64,000 bases of DNA from Oenanthe sinensis (lineage: Eukaryota > Streptophyta > Magnoliopsida > Apiales > Apiaceae): contig CM053809.1 of NCBI GenBank assembly GCA_028671895.1, positions 31,905,501-31,969,500 on the forward strand, read 5' to 3'. The translations under genes and the position numbers were made by a program. The notes under the pieces were generated by a model. That model ran no database searches. It was not told the DNA's origin and was given only the letters and a program-made list of their open reading frames with translations. Position 1 is the first letter of the stretch; the number at the start of each line of letters is the position of its first letter. Of the stretch, positions 1 through 12,287 are shown one piece after another.

Positions 1-267
1 GTATTCTTATAAGTATTTTAGGATATGAATGATGGAAAATACTCTCAACTACATTTTTAAATATATGGGTTGAATTACTGATATACCTCCACAGTATTTG
101 TGGGGTGGGGGAGGGGAGTTTTTTTTAGGGATGGTTAGTGGAGTGAAGCCTGCATAGTATCAAAATCAATTTTTATTTGTTTCTCTCTTGCTGGATTATA
201 ATGCAGATATGTCAGGTTTTTAATGAAATTTCTGTTGATTATGCTTGTATCTTTGGCAAATATGCAG
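1..267 (+). other. Upstream intron of the katanin p80 gene
   Basis: This is non-coding sequence ahead of the first recognisable exon. It holds a G-rich stretch near 100-117 and a polypyrimidine tract before the acceptor CAG at 265-267. I see no coding exon here; the rest of the gene lies to the left of the window. Confidence 0.6.
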
Positions 268-3200
268 AACAGTCAACCACGTTCGATTAGGAGGGAACCA
301 ATGTTTCACAATGATGGTGATGTTCCGGAAGATCTAATGAAAAATCATAATGAATTCTTGAGTAATCTCCGATCTCGTCTGACAAAGTTACAGGTGAATT
401 TAAGTTATCTTTGTGGATACTGCTATTAGGATTGAGATATTGAGATACACCTGTTGCAGTTTTACCTTTTTAATATTAATTCAACTTTCTGTCTATTAAT
501 GTTCAGAATGAGGAACTATAAGATGCCAACATTTCTAGACTAATATTTAGGTTGTTACTTTTACTCATATTAATTCACATTTCTTAATATGTACATCGAT
601 ATTGATCATAGTAAGACTAAAAATACTATAATTATCCAGGATAACAAGTATCTGCGGTAACTACTTATTAGACAAGAGCAGGAGTCAAAATAGACTATAA
701 ATAGGAATAGAACTCATCAGTGAGGGAAATATAATTTGAATTTAAATTATGCAGGAAGTCTCCCATATAAATTTGGGAGCTCTGCACAATCTCTGAGGTG
801 TCAGGTATCAGGTGTGCATCTGCATAACTATATTTTGATACACACATGTACCAGAATCAGACCTGAATTTTATCTCAGGCTTCATTTTTCTTATGCTGCT
901 ATACAGTCTCAGGGATTATATTCTATTCCATTTCCATGGCTATTCTCTTTTTTTTTTTTTTGCTAAATATCTATTCTCTTTCTTTCTATATCTATATTTG
1001 TGTGTGTGAACATACAGAGCTGCAAATGTATTGTATCCTTGGTACTGCATTCCACTTGGTATAAATTCAAGATTTAGATTTGTTAAAAATCATTTTATTT
1101 TTGTTTTTTCAGGTGATGAGACATTTTTTAGAACGCAACGATATCAAGGGTGCCATAAATGCCATGCAAAAGTTGCCTGATCATTCCGTGGGTGTTTAAA
1201 TATATGATTTTAAGTGCTTTGTTTTTTCAGTTGTAATGGTTCGTCAATACTATGCATGTTAAATCTTTGAAAAAGAATAACCTATTTTGGTGCAGGTACA
1301 AGCAGAATTAGTAAGTTTACTAGTGGGAAACATGGATGTTCTCACTTTAGATTTATTCTCATGCCTGCTTCCTGTGCTCTCTGGCTTACTGGATAGCAAG
1401 GCAGAAAGGTATTTATTTTACGACATCAGCAATATTCTGGATTTACATGGACCATTTCAGCGTTACTAGTATGATAGATTTCACATTTTATTTTACTGTT
1501 AAAATGGTATCAGTATAATTAGCATGGGCTTTGCTCATTATGAGTGGATCACACAATATGATGCTTTCTTTTTATGTTTCATATCTAACAAAATTAGAGA
1601 GATAAGAAGTATAATAAGAAAGATAAGTATCACATACTCTTCTACCACATCCATCTTATTGCTTATATTATCTCTTTATTTTGTATGCTTGTATCTTATA
1701 ATAAAAAAAATCCACCACTACTACATTAGCCATCATTTTGCATCCACCATCCTTAAAACTATTAAATTGGAGACCATATATGTTCTGGGAGCAGAACATT
1801 GCAAAACATTTTGATTTAGAGAATAGCTTGCAGAACATATATGGTCTCAAAAGTCTCTAATTTGGTCCCATTGTTGCAGAGTTTTCATCTCTGCTAGGGT
1901 GTACAATTAAACTTTGATAAAACTATAATTGATTAATTAAAAAAGTTACACACATAATAGATTTTGTCAGTCCAATTATTACATATACAATGTATATTTT
2001 TACCTTGATTACTTAATAACCTGTATCACCTAATAAAATTCTCGTCCCAAAACTATGAATTTATAGAGCTTTTACTGTACTGGTCCGTAGTGCCAACTTA
2101 CCTAGCTAGAATTACCATGTTTTAAATTTGGTTTCCATTTATAAGCACTCCAGGGTATCTTGTCTTCAGCAGGTTGGATAACATAGGATACCATGCATAG
2201 CTCATTTATGTAATAGCTACGAGCCGACGGCAATCTGTTTGGAATAACTGAATGATCTTGAGAGGATTTTTAATGACAAGTGTGGATTTTAAATGACAAA
2301 TTGTGCTGGAATACCTGGTTGCGACATTCAGAAGTAGGATGATATTTTTGACAAGTAAATTTTATCTGCAAGAACAACTTGTGAAAATTAGATTATGAGA
2401 AAGGAAAAGTTAGAAGTAATGAGTTTAATGATGCTTGATGAGACTTAGAGTGCTAAGTAGTTTTTAAAAAGAAACAGATAGTAAACTGTTATATACATTA
2501 TATATGGACCAACTCTGAAACCCTGTTCCAACATCCACCACCCTGGACTATATGATAATCTAAAACACCTTGAATTTGATGTTTTGCCAAATTCTATGAG
2601 ACAGTGACTGTTATTTACATGGTCATTTTTGTAAACGGGTAGGCATGTTAGTGTTGCATTAGAGATGTTACTGAAGCTTGTAGCAGTCTTTGGACCTGTA
2701 ATACACTCGACCATTTCAGCACCCCCAGGTGTTGGCGTTAATCTTCAGGCAGAACGAAGGTATTGCTTTTTTATTAGACTTGTACTTGTTTTCTCTTTTC
2801 TTTTGGTATTAAATGGCTGTGCGTAAATGAGTACGGAGTCAGACCCTATCTTCTGATCACAGACTTGAGTGCTGCCGTAAGTGCTCTATCCAGCTCCAAC
2901 GAATACAGAAAACCCTTCCTGCGGTTATAAGGTAATCGCTCATATTCTGAACAGAGTGTCTTTATCTTGTTTGTAATAAGCAATTTTGATCTTGACAATT
3001 TTTTTCCTGATGATTTTTGATAAAATTTATAGCCACTCTCAACAACCAATGAATTTCATCATATATGAGCTTCATTGGTGTATTTACTGAACGTATCTTT
3101 GGTTGTCTATGTGTGCATTTTGCTGCTGTTTATAAAGCCTTTTTCTATGTTTATACTATATTGATAAGACTATGCAGTGTAGCGTGCATATTTGTATCTT

Positions 3201-3601
3201 TACATCACACAGAAACTAGAAAGGAGTAGTTTTGGAATCATGTTTGCCTGTTACAGAGTTGAAACAAGCCTTTTCTCTCACTTCCACCACAACTCTTATT
3301 AATCTCCCTCTCTCATGTTTTTGTTTCACGTATGGCTGTAGGATATTAATCAGTTCTGATGCCATAAGATTAAATTCATATGCATAGTAAAATGTAACGA
3401 TATGCACTGAAAAGAATGTTTTGAATATCTTTTCTAGAGCTAGACTGTAGTCAAACTATCAAAAGCACTTCAATAAATCGAGGAAATAACTTTGATTCCT
3501 TTAGTAATTGTCTGGATATATGATATGTATCTTTTTGCAGGAGGGGTGGTATTCTGGAAAAAAGTGCTCAGGAACTAACTCTGGTTCTGCAAGACTCTTA
3601 A
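268..3601 (+). CDS. KTN80: Katanin p80 WD40-type subunit, C-terminal part (5' partial)
   Basis: Katanin p80 is the regulatory and targeting subunit of the microtubule-severing enzyme katanin; it brings the p60 ATPase to microtubule branch points and crossovers. Visible exons are 268-393, 1113-1187, 1296-1408, 2643-2759, 2863-2931 and 3541-3601 (TAA). All have GT-AG borders and matching phases. The joined product is the con80 helical domain that binds p60. Recognisable stretches are FLSNLRSRLTKLQ, LERNDIKGAINAMQKLPDHS, LTLDLFSCLLPVLSGLLDSK, LEMLLKLVAVFGPVI and the end RGG-LEKSAQELTLVLQDS. The WD40 propeller and linker must lie upstream of the window. Exon order and the C-terminal end match the plant KTN80 family as I remember it; which of the several paralogues this is cannot be told. 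No break is seen in the visible part. The fourth and fifth visible exons are separated by only 103 bp. Confidence 0.9.
1770..1848. repeat. Perfect 18-bp inverted repeat in a katanin intron
   Basis: GAGACCATATATGTTCTG at 1770-1787 is followed, after a 43-base loop, by its exact reverse complement at 1831-1848. The pair can fold into a hairpin in the pre-mRNA of the intron between exons 1296-1408 and 2643-2759. It may be a small foldback element or a hairpin RNA; the sequence alone does not decide. Confidence 0.7.
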
Positions 3602-5111
3602 CTCCTTTCTAAACGCTCATCATTCAGTCATGTCCATCGAGGAAGGTTGGCAACTGCACCAAGCAGGTGTCAGTACAGAGAATTGCCCGTGCTAGATTTT
3701 GATCGCACAATTTTGTCGTCTTGACTAGCAGATGTATACTTGTAATCCAGTTCTTTCCAAGTGAGGCACACTATGAAAGCTGCATCTTTTCTAGTCAACA
3801 TTTTTCCACTGGATAGGTGGATCAGTTACATTCTTCTACTCTTGACATGTTGTATATGGATATCCAGAACGCGGATCACATGTACATTGTAGCGACATAT
3901 CATAATACAGACATTCAGTCCATGAAATGAATACATAGTCGGATATACTTCTTCGCTCCATTATATATATACATATATATCGTGCAAGGCAACTTTACTG
4001 GCAAATGGTTTTGATCTCAAGATATTACATACTTAGTGGACGTGGTCAAATGAAAATCAGATTCAGGGTGCATGTATGAGTGTCTGTGTATATATATGGT
4101 GATATTAGGCTTTCAAGTGCCCCCCATCACTGGGGATAATCTCATCAACAGATTGGTACAATGCCATTGCCCTCTATGGTCTCCACATGGTGTCATTGCG
4201 TGATATACACCCGTGTACTTTGACACTTGATGTAGACTGAAGTGGTTCAATTGATCTCTGATCTCTCTTGGATTATTTTTTTCACTGTGTAAGGAATGCT
4301 TGCTAGCCTGCTAGGTTCTACTTTTATCTTCTGGCTTGTCTTTGTATGCTTGCCTGGTGTCATTATCTAGTAATATATTCTTTTTTGGGATTTCCCCATT
4401 GCCTGTAAAATAAAACGAGGCAAGAGTTATATTTAAATATTGTTTCTGTATTTTCTGGATGAAAAATGTATTTTACTTAAAATTATCTGGTACCACTCTT
4501 AGAGAATCCAAATTAAAATTAAAATGCTTTTTTAGAGAACCAGATCAAATTTGTAATTAATTTCACAAACACACTTTAACCAGATCAAAATCACTTAATT
4601 ATTCTTTTTTATGCTACTGAATGGCTCTTTTTGTGTGTAGATTAAAGTAATATTTTGTTAAGAACTTAAGGTAGTAAAAACTATGAATTCCTCTTGCATG
4701 TAAAAATGTAAAAAGGTGTCTTTTATGTATCTTTTTAATTATATTATGGTTAAAGCAGCTATTCAAAATATATTTGCGTTTTTTAAGATTTTGTTTAAAG
4801 TTTAATAAGAGTAACCAATTTTTTAATCCTTAAATATATGTGTTTGAGTTGGAATCTTTATTTAGAGGAGTGTGTGCTCAAGATTCATTGAGAATTAATT
4901 ATATGAAAACCACAATTAATTACCCCTATTTATTTCATATAAAATTATGTAATAATTAAAATTTAATTTACCGTGCAACAAATTGCAATGAAGTAAATAA
5001 AGAAATTAGGGATAGAGATAGACAGATACGTACGTATATAGGGATGAAGAAGACATCGCACTGATGTCACTCTTCTGGATTGTTCTTCGTCAGCTCGCCC
5101 AAATCGAAGCC
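3602..5111 (+). other. Katanin 3' UTR, intergenic spacer and GID8 5' leader
   Basis: No gene is seen. The first few hundred bases are probably the katanin 3' UTR. The stretch 4400-5000 is A/T-rich and likely holds the GID8 promoter. A short reading frame (ATG 5044, six codons, stop TGA 5062-5064) lies just ahead of the GID8 start and overlaps the next ATG at 5064 as TGATG. Confidence 0.6.
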
Positions 5112-5115
5112 ATGG

Positions 5116-5157
<42 letters not shown>

Positions 5158-8100
5158 TCCCTCTCCCTCCCTCTCCCTCTCTCTCCCCCTCTCTCTCGCT
5201 CTCTCTCGCTCTCTGTCTATACATACATATCTGTATCTGGCATGACCTTGTTGATTCGTGTCCTTGTTAACATGTGATTGTGCTGATTGTTTGTTCTTTG
5301 CGATTTACGTGATACTTACTTTGCTATATAGAATGGTGTAGGCAGGGCTCCATGTTGATATCAGAATTTATTAACACTCTTTCGTTTCGTATGTTTATGT
5401 TGTTTGTTAGCTAGGTCTTGAATGTTGTTGTAAATAACTAATTAGAGTGAGTTATCTATTTAGGGGGATTGTTGGTAAAGTTTTGACCTTTTTGTCATTA
5501 GGATTTGTGTGTGTACATAAATATCTGAAAAATCGGAAATTTCAATCTAGTATTCGCTCAGCTGATTTTTGGGTGTTGGCCCTATATGTCACAATTTGGG
5601 GAGAAAATGCCCTAAATGGCACACCTAAAAAAAATGGCCCTAAATAGCACTCCAAAACGCTATATCGTGTAGAGTTTTGAAAAAAAAAACTCCCCAAAAC
5701 GCTACTTTAAGTTTCGTTTTTTAGCCTAGAACCCAAGATAAAGTAGCGTTTCCCCCCGAAAAAAATTAAAAAAAGTGCAAAACGCTACACGAAGTAGCGT
5801 TTTTCCCCGAAAAAAATTTAAAAAAATTAAAAAAAGTGCAAAACGCTACACGAAGTAGTGTTTTCACTCCTTTTCCAGCACGCCACACTATGTAGCGTTT
5901 TGGAGTGCTATTTAGGGCCATTGTTACGAGTTGTGCCATTTAGGGCATTTTCTCCCCAAATTGTGACATACAGGGCCTTTTCTCCTGATTTTTTTAGGGT
6001 TATCATATTGGCGCTAGATGCAGTAAACTTCTTGTTAAGTGATTTGAGAAACCGGTATCAGGTCTGATTTTAAAAAGATAAAATAAAATTGTGCAAGGCA
6101 TTATCTTTCATTGACTTATAGATTTCACAAAGTCAGGTTTGAGATGTATATTGTTTGTTAGCCCTTGAATGTTGTGACAAAGTAATTAAAGCATATGAAT
6201 TTAGGGGAATTATTGTTAAAGTTTTACCTTTTGCGATTGGGAGTTACATAAAATCCGCTAATCAGAAATTTGAATCCTGTATTCGGTTTAAAAAAAAGGA
6301 ATATTCCATAGTTTTAAGCTTTTATATTATGAGCCGGAGAATGCAATAAAGATCTTGCTATCTTAATTGCATCTGAATAATACGGTTTCCAATCTGGATC
6401 GGAACCAGGTCATAATCTTTGTGATATAAAAACGTTGGTTATCCAATTCGATTTAGAAATCAGATTTTTCTCACCCCTGTTTGTGCTTGGCATGTGCAAG
6501 ACTTCTTCTTCTCTTCCTTCAGAAGAATATATTCTAAAATTTGAACTCTAATCTGAATATGCAGTTGTTGCTCTAATGTCCACATGCTTTAGCTTTATGT
6601 GGGTATATAATAGTCCATGCATACAGTATAAATCATTTCCTTTGCATTCATGTGCAAAGATGATGCAGCCTTTATTGTACTGCTGATGTAACACTGTTTT
6701 ATTAAATGCAGGCTACTTCAAAGAAGCTGATAACTAGAGATGAATGGGAAAAAAAGCTTAGTGACGTAAAGATTAAGAAAGAAGATATGAATAAGTTGGT
6801 TATGAACTTTCTTGTCACTGAAGGATTTGTTGATGTCGCAGAAAAATTTAGAATGGAATCTGGAACTGAACGTATCCTTTGCCATACCATCAGAATTACT
6901 TGTTTATGTTTGCATCACTTTTGTAATTCAATATGACGCTTTTCAACATTTGCTTTTCCTTATAGACATGTATAGCAGATATAGATCTTGCAACTATCTC
7001 AGACCGCATGGCAGTTAAGAAAGCAGTTCAATCCGGGAATGTCGAGGATGCAATCGACAAAGTCAATGATCTAAATCCAGAGGTTGTAATAGAAATCTTT
7101 TAGTGTATAATCTTTATGACTTGCACAAAGGAATGGCATTAGGGGTTGTGATAAGTTCTGACCATATGTCGTGGGTAGAAATATTCATTATCCTGTTACG
7201 TATAATACCTAATCATGTAAACCGGAGCCAGTACCCATATTGTATAAGATTAAGTGCTTGGCTGAAGTAATACCTTATAAGTTATAACCACAATAAGGTC
7301 AATCCCATAATAAACTGTATTTAACAGATCAAGGTTTTAGGTTAAGGTTTGAGCAATATGTCACTAACAGAACTAGGTTGGGGTTAGATTCTAGCTAAGA
7401 GAAATTAGAAAACAAGGCCATTGAATTCATTGATGTTCTCTAAAACAACACTACAATGTTCTATACACTAGTACAGGTATAACACGTGTTCTTTGCTGAA
7501 AGTGTTTGCTCTTTGAATTAGAGACGAGGCTGTTGTTGGAAGGCTTCACTTTTCTCTTCTTGTTGATGTTAGTGAAGAGTGTGCTGCCAATGAGTTAGCA
7601 AGGAAAAGAATAGCACTTAACTCAATGTCTGGCACAACCGTAGTAACTGACCCAAATGCAACCTTTAGCCCAATTCATTACACTTGTGCCTTCTTCAAAC
7701 ATCCTTGTCACAAGGAAGTAAATTGGGAACGATCAAAAACTAGGTTGAGAATGTTCTAAACTAAGGCCCATTAGGGTCTTCAAGAATTTGTGTTTATGCA
7801 GAATTACCTCATTGCATTGAACTATGTATCCTTAGCAACCAGAAGGATAATAAATGATTTTAAAGGAATAGTGCTTGCTTGGGTTTGGAAAGTACTCGTC
7901 TGAGATTTTGTATAGTTCTGGATAGAGGAGAAAATTCTACAAGGAAATTTGTGTTTCCCAAATTTATATTGTTGAGGATGACGTTGTTTTGAAGGAAGAT
8001 TGTCATGAATGTGTGTAAAGTGTGCAGTTGGGTTAGACTTGTGAGAGTTTATTCTAATTCATTACCTTTATAAACTTATCGTTGGTATACTCTTTAATAA

Positions 8101-10012
8101 CATAAACAAAAAATTAGAGTCTTCCCAACTGCAAACTTATCTGTAATTTAGAGACATCATCCGTTCAACAAGGGACACACATTATAGGTTTATTAGTATA
8201 CGCAACATTACATATACATTGCAGTATATGTAATTTTAATTTCTTCATCCCGTCCCTACTAATAAAACTAGAGCTCAAACCCACTAAATTGAGAATGAAT
8301 GGTCATTTCCTTCCTACTCGTTTTCTTCACAATGTGCTTCATAGAATGTTTGCACTTTCTTATTTCTTTAATTCTTTTTTCACTCTTCCCTATAATTATG
8401 TTGGCAATTCCTCATTTCATTCCTTTTAACCAAACAGAGCATAAGTATATTTTGCTCTCTTGTGGCCTATGGTCAGAGCCATCCCAGAGTTAATGTATTT
8501 TTTCTAACATCAATATAATCTGGATAACATCTTTTTCTTTCGCTTAGCAGTAGATTTCATGTTGATTGCTTTTCGGAGAATTATTCTATTACTTTCATTA
8601 AATTTAAACTTCAGGCCTCTTCTTAAAAGCATTATATTTGTAAATCTTACACTACTATATACTTTGTTCTTTACATTGCTATAGTCATACATGCTTACAT
8701 ATTGTTGAGAAATAAATTCGCAGCTTTTGCATGATAAATGTCTTTGGCAATTTGTATGCAGATATTGGATACAAACCCCCAACTCTTTTTCCATCTCCAG
8801 CAGCTAAGGTTAATAGAATTAATTCGGAATGGAAAGGTAGAAGAGGCCTTGGAATTTGCTCAGGAAGAGCTTGCTCCTCGGGGAGAGGAAAACGTATGTT
8901 ACAATCTGTCATATCCTGAAATTTGTGAAAAAGTCTTATTCTTTATATTATCTAGTGGACTTTAATTATGTTCGCAGTATATCAAGTTTAGCTGATATTA
9001 TCTACAAATCTTTTTATCCATAGTTAAATTTCATTGCTGCAGTTTCAGACCTTCAGTATCCTATCCCAACATCTTTGACTGCCTGTTGTCATTCACTTCT
9101 GCAGGTAGCCTTTTTAGAAGAGTTGGAAAGAACTGTTGCACTGCTGGCTTTTGAGGATGTAGCCAATTGCCCTGTCGGAGATCTTTTAGACATATCACAA
9201 CGTCTAAAGACAGCAAGTGAGGTGAATGCAGCCATTCTTACCAGTCAGAGTCATGAAAAAGGTAGTACATCCTTTCATTTGCAACTAATCAATTGATGCA
9301 TTTTTTTTATATGCCGTGTTCATATTTTTTGGTAGTGTGAGGAATTTGCTCCAATTTTTTATTGGAGCTTTAGAAGTGACTGCATGGTAAATAGCAAATT
9401 ACTTCAGAAGATTTGTTGGGTTGATAATGCTTACGTGATTTTCTGGCATATGACCTTAAGTCACACAGGTCTGTCAAACAAATTGTAGGAGTGTTCAAGC
9501 TCATCGATCTTTCTAAAAAGATCATGTTAATTTATATCTTTTATGCCTTTCAAAGTAGCAAATTTGACTTGCTTCTAACTTTATGTTGGATAGTCCCACT
9601 TCTTCTGCCAAGTCGTTGGTCATCCAATATTTAAATCCTATATTTGTCCCATAATATCAATTTGAAATGTGCATGCACACAACTAAGCAAGTCAGTATTG
9701 TAGGATTCAGTTCCTTGCAACTTACAACACATTTATATAATTGATAGACCATAGGTAACTGCTGAAAAGTTCCGAGGCTGTTCTTTAGGGCATTCTGTTT
9801 TTGAAGTTTTTTTTAATCCTATGCTCTTTATATATGTGTATCGACTTCTTGTATTGCCGCTCAGAAGTTCTGATAACTAATGTGTAACAGATCCAAAACT
9901 CCCAAGCTTGTTAAAGATGCTTGTGTGGGCCCAAAATCAGCTTGATGAGAAAGCTGCTTACCCTCGCATTACTAATCTATCTACTGCAAACCTGGAAGAC
10001 CCTGCTGTTTGA
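5112..10012 (+). CDS. GID8: GID8 homologue, LisH-CTLH-CRA protein of the CTLH/GID ubiquitin ligase
   Basis: GID8 is a scaffold subunit of the CTLH/GID E3 ubiquitin ligase, found in nucleus and cytoplasm. Exons are 5112-5114 (ATG only), 6712-6871, 6976-7082, 8762-8893, 9105-9261 and 9891-10012 (TGA). They total 681 bp and give 226 aa, the usual length for plant members as I recall. The order is: MATSKKLITRDEWEKK; LisH (about residues 22-55, MNKLVMNFLVTEGFVDVAEKF); CTLH (about 60-115, including QLFFHLQQLRLIELIRNGK); CRA (about 115-215, including FLEELERTVALLAFED and LKMLVWAQNQLDEKAAYPRI). The start at 5112 has a strong context (GCCATGG after splicing). An ATG at 5064 is in the same frame with no stop and would add 16 residues, but its context is weak. 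Exon 5 opens with Val-Ala where I expect Gln-Ser from relatives; this is a substitution, not a break. Confidence 0.93.
5115..5216 (+). repeat. (CT)n/(CCCT)n microsatellite at the GID8 intron 1 donor
   Basis: Intron 1 of GID8 begins GTACCT and passes at once into about 95 bases of almost pure CT, CCCT and CTCG units. The splice donor directly abuts the repeat. Reading frames through it are low-complexity Leu/Ser or Ser/Pro strings and are not genes. Confidence 0.9.
5578..5977. mobile_element. Long-TIR palindromic element in GID8 intron 1
   Basis: The left arm (from 5578, GGCCCTATATGTCACAATTT) and the right arm (ending near 5977) are near-perfect reverse complements over roughly 90 bases. Both contain GGGGAGAAAATGCCCTAAAT and GGCCCTAAATAGCACTCC. 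Between them are shorter palindromes built on AACGCTACACGAAGTAGCG, one at about 5779-5804 and a second, slightly altered, at about 5840-5864. No coding capacity is seen. This is a non-autonomous foldback or MITE-like DNA element; I could not assign a superfamily because no clear target duplication is visible. Confidence 0.75.
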
Positions 10013-11973
10013 TCTGCACAAAGGTTGTGTAAGATCCACTCGTTCAGGTCTACTTGCAAAAAGGACAGAATGACATGAAGGCATATGAATTCTGCTTTGG
10101 AAGACTGGGATATACTTCTTCAATGCTGTATAAATGGAGTTGCCTTGAGATTCCAGACTATTGTTAAATGTGGCATAAGTTTTACGGAGTATAGTAGATG
10201 TTTTTCCTGTTTTAAATCCAGCTTTTTCAGATATTAAATTGTAGGGTTTCATTGATTATGTGAAAATAGTGAAGTTTAGATATTGGTAAAGTTGATGCAA
10301 GTCTTTGAGATTTAATTACTAATATATGCCATAATTTGCTATTAAAAGACAATGCAATGTTCTGATGAGCATAAGAACGTACATATAGAGGGAAAAGATG
10401 ATACAATAAAACTGATGTCTGGCAAACAAGACAGCAAACAGAGAAGAAACAGTTTCTTATCTTCGCCTGAAATGCAAATCTGTTCTCTTTTTCTCGCGTT
10501 TCAAATTAAACTAAAATTGGAATGAGAGACTATATACATATACATACTCAACTAGCCAATTTAACAGGTAAAACTTGATGCTGATATAACAGGTGAGGTT
10601 TAGCTTTACACCTAAAGTTTCAGAAGATGCCTGGTACAATTGAATGTCTCAAATTTTTTAAACGCCGCAAGAAGGCAAAACATGGTGTTAATAATAAGGT
10701 AAAAATATATTTGTTCAGTAAAACTTGACAGGTTTGCTATTGTTACCATTTTTGAGAGAAAAAGTTTGTCTATCGAATGATCAAATCCACCAATGTGCCT
10801 TTTTAATGCATGGAATCCGCATCTTCCCCGAAAACATTCAACTATGAGAATACAGCTTTACATCTATTATTTGCCTGAACACTGTTCAAGAATTTAAATA
10901 TATGACCTCTGAGATAACAAAGAGATGCTCTACATCCTGCAAGGCTGCTAATAAATTAACGAGTGTAGCACTGTTGCTTTACATAGCCTGATTGTTTCCC
11001 CTTCTTTGTGCTCTCTGTGTGATGAGATATACTGCATCTGTACAAATTGCTCAATCAGTTGTGAGTAGGAACCATGTCACACGGTCATATTTCTGAAATG
11101 CCTTCTATATTTATCCAGCAAGCTAATGCTTCAGTTTTGGCCAGTGTGGACTCCTAAATAGTATGTATGTATACGAGGCATTCATTGCAGAAAAAAATGA
11201 TAAAAATTTTGTATTTACATTTGGAGAGGACGATGAAACTGGCAACTGACACTTGACAGACTAGCCTTACAACCAGGGACTTCATGTACTGCCAAAGGCA
11301 GAGGATGAAACATTTATGATATGTAGGATCGTTTTCACAAAAATAGTCATTAGATAATATACGATAACAGATGCAGAAGTAAATAGCACACTGATATAAT
11401 GTATAAACTCCTAAATAAAAAGCCACAAATTTACTATGATGAATGAATGCATTATAAGAATAGAAATTTGAGCTATCATCTCTTATGCATTTGAGCAATC
11501 ATCTCTTATGCTCAATTCTACATTTGTTGGCACAATCATCTTTATGCAAAAAACTCTATCGTGTATCTCTCACTTTCTAATTTTGTATTCTCGGTATAAA
11601 CTGGTTCAGACAAAACTTAGCACACGCTGCGGTATAAATTGGTTCAGACAAAACTTAGCACACAATCAAAAAAGTATCGTTTTTATAAGAACTCCATCTT
11701 TTCCAACTATAATCAAGTATAGACTCCTGCTATGATAATAATTACTAACTTCTCTATCCTAAATCCTAAATTCTTACACAGTTTATATCTATAATAAATT
11801 GAGACACCTTAATTTATGTACATAAATTTTCGACTCACCCTAGTAATCATATATAGAATTCGACTCAAACTAGGACTCATTCGCAAGAGGATTTCACAAG
11901 ATGAACAACTTTTTATGTAGCACAAATATACAGTTGAATCCTCTTTGAAGATTAGATAATTACTTTTTTAACA
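10013..11973 (+). other. GID8 3' UTR and intergenic sequence
   Basis: No gene is seen. The first 250 bases or so are likely 3' UTR. At 11593-11663 a unit of about 46 bases (GGTATAAA-TGGTTCAGACAA) is duplicated in tandem. Nearby, CATCTCTTATGC is also repeated (around 11477-11510). Confidence 0.5.
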
Positions 11974-12138
11974 AATGATCGATTGTAATTTCTCCTTGTA
12001 TAGGACTTTCCGGATGATCATAGTTGTTATTATATCGGTTTTCTAGTGCGTGCCTGAATGATCGATTGTAATTTCTCCTTGTATAGGACTTTCCGGATGA
12101 TCATAGTTGTTATTATATCGGTTTTTCTAGTGCGTGCC
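11974..12138. repeat. 83-bp tandem duplication that includes a MITE end
   Basis: The segment starting AATGATCGATTGTAATTTCT occurs at 11974 and again at 12057, almost identical over about 81 bases. Each copy ends in CTAGTGCGTGCC, the left terminus of the MITE at 12119. The second copy has one extra T in the T run. The duplication therefore copied the flank together with the first bases of the element. Confidence 0.85.
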
Positions 12139-12287
12139 AGGCACGCACTAGAATATGAGTTGTCAAATTTTGATTGGCTCCTATTTATTAATGATAATGG
12201 ACCCACTAATAAAAAGAAGACACCTCATAAAAATGCCATGAAAGTAAGTGACTAATGTGTGCCCATGGACACACACTAGAAAGACCC
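12119..12287. mobile_element. MITE with internally palindromic TIRs, about 169 bp
   Basis: The left end CGGTTTTTCTAGTGCGTGCC runs straight into its own reverse complement (GGCACGCACTAG). The right end holds GTGTGCCCATGGACACACAC and finishes CTAGAAAGACCC. Left end and reverse-complemented right end match well over about 33 bases. The flanks TTATTATAT (12110-12118) and ATATTATAT (12288-12296) look like a 9-bp target duplication with one change, which would suit a Mutator-like MITE. No coding capacity. Confidence 0.7.

Noticed and set aside
1524..1850. Overlapping frames on both strands within a katanin intron
   Set aside because: A/T-rich chance frames across the inverted repeat; no family resemblance.
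5064..5277. Leu/Ser/Pro-rich frames through the CT repeat
   Set aside because: Low-complexity translation of a microsatellite in an intron; the same applies to 39762-40140 and 30045-30335.
11154..11498. A 114-codon minus-strand frame with hydrophobic, Cys-rich sequence
   Set aside because: No recognisable domain, no splice partners, A/T-rich spacer; chance frame.
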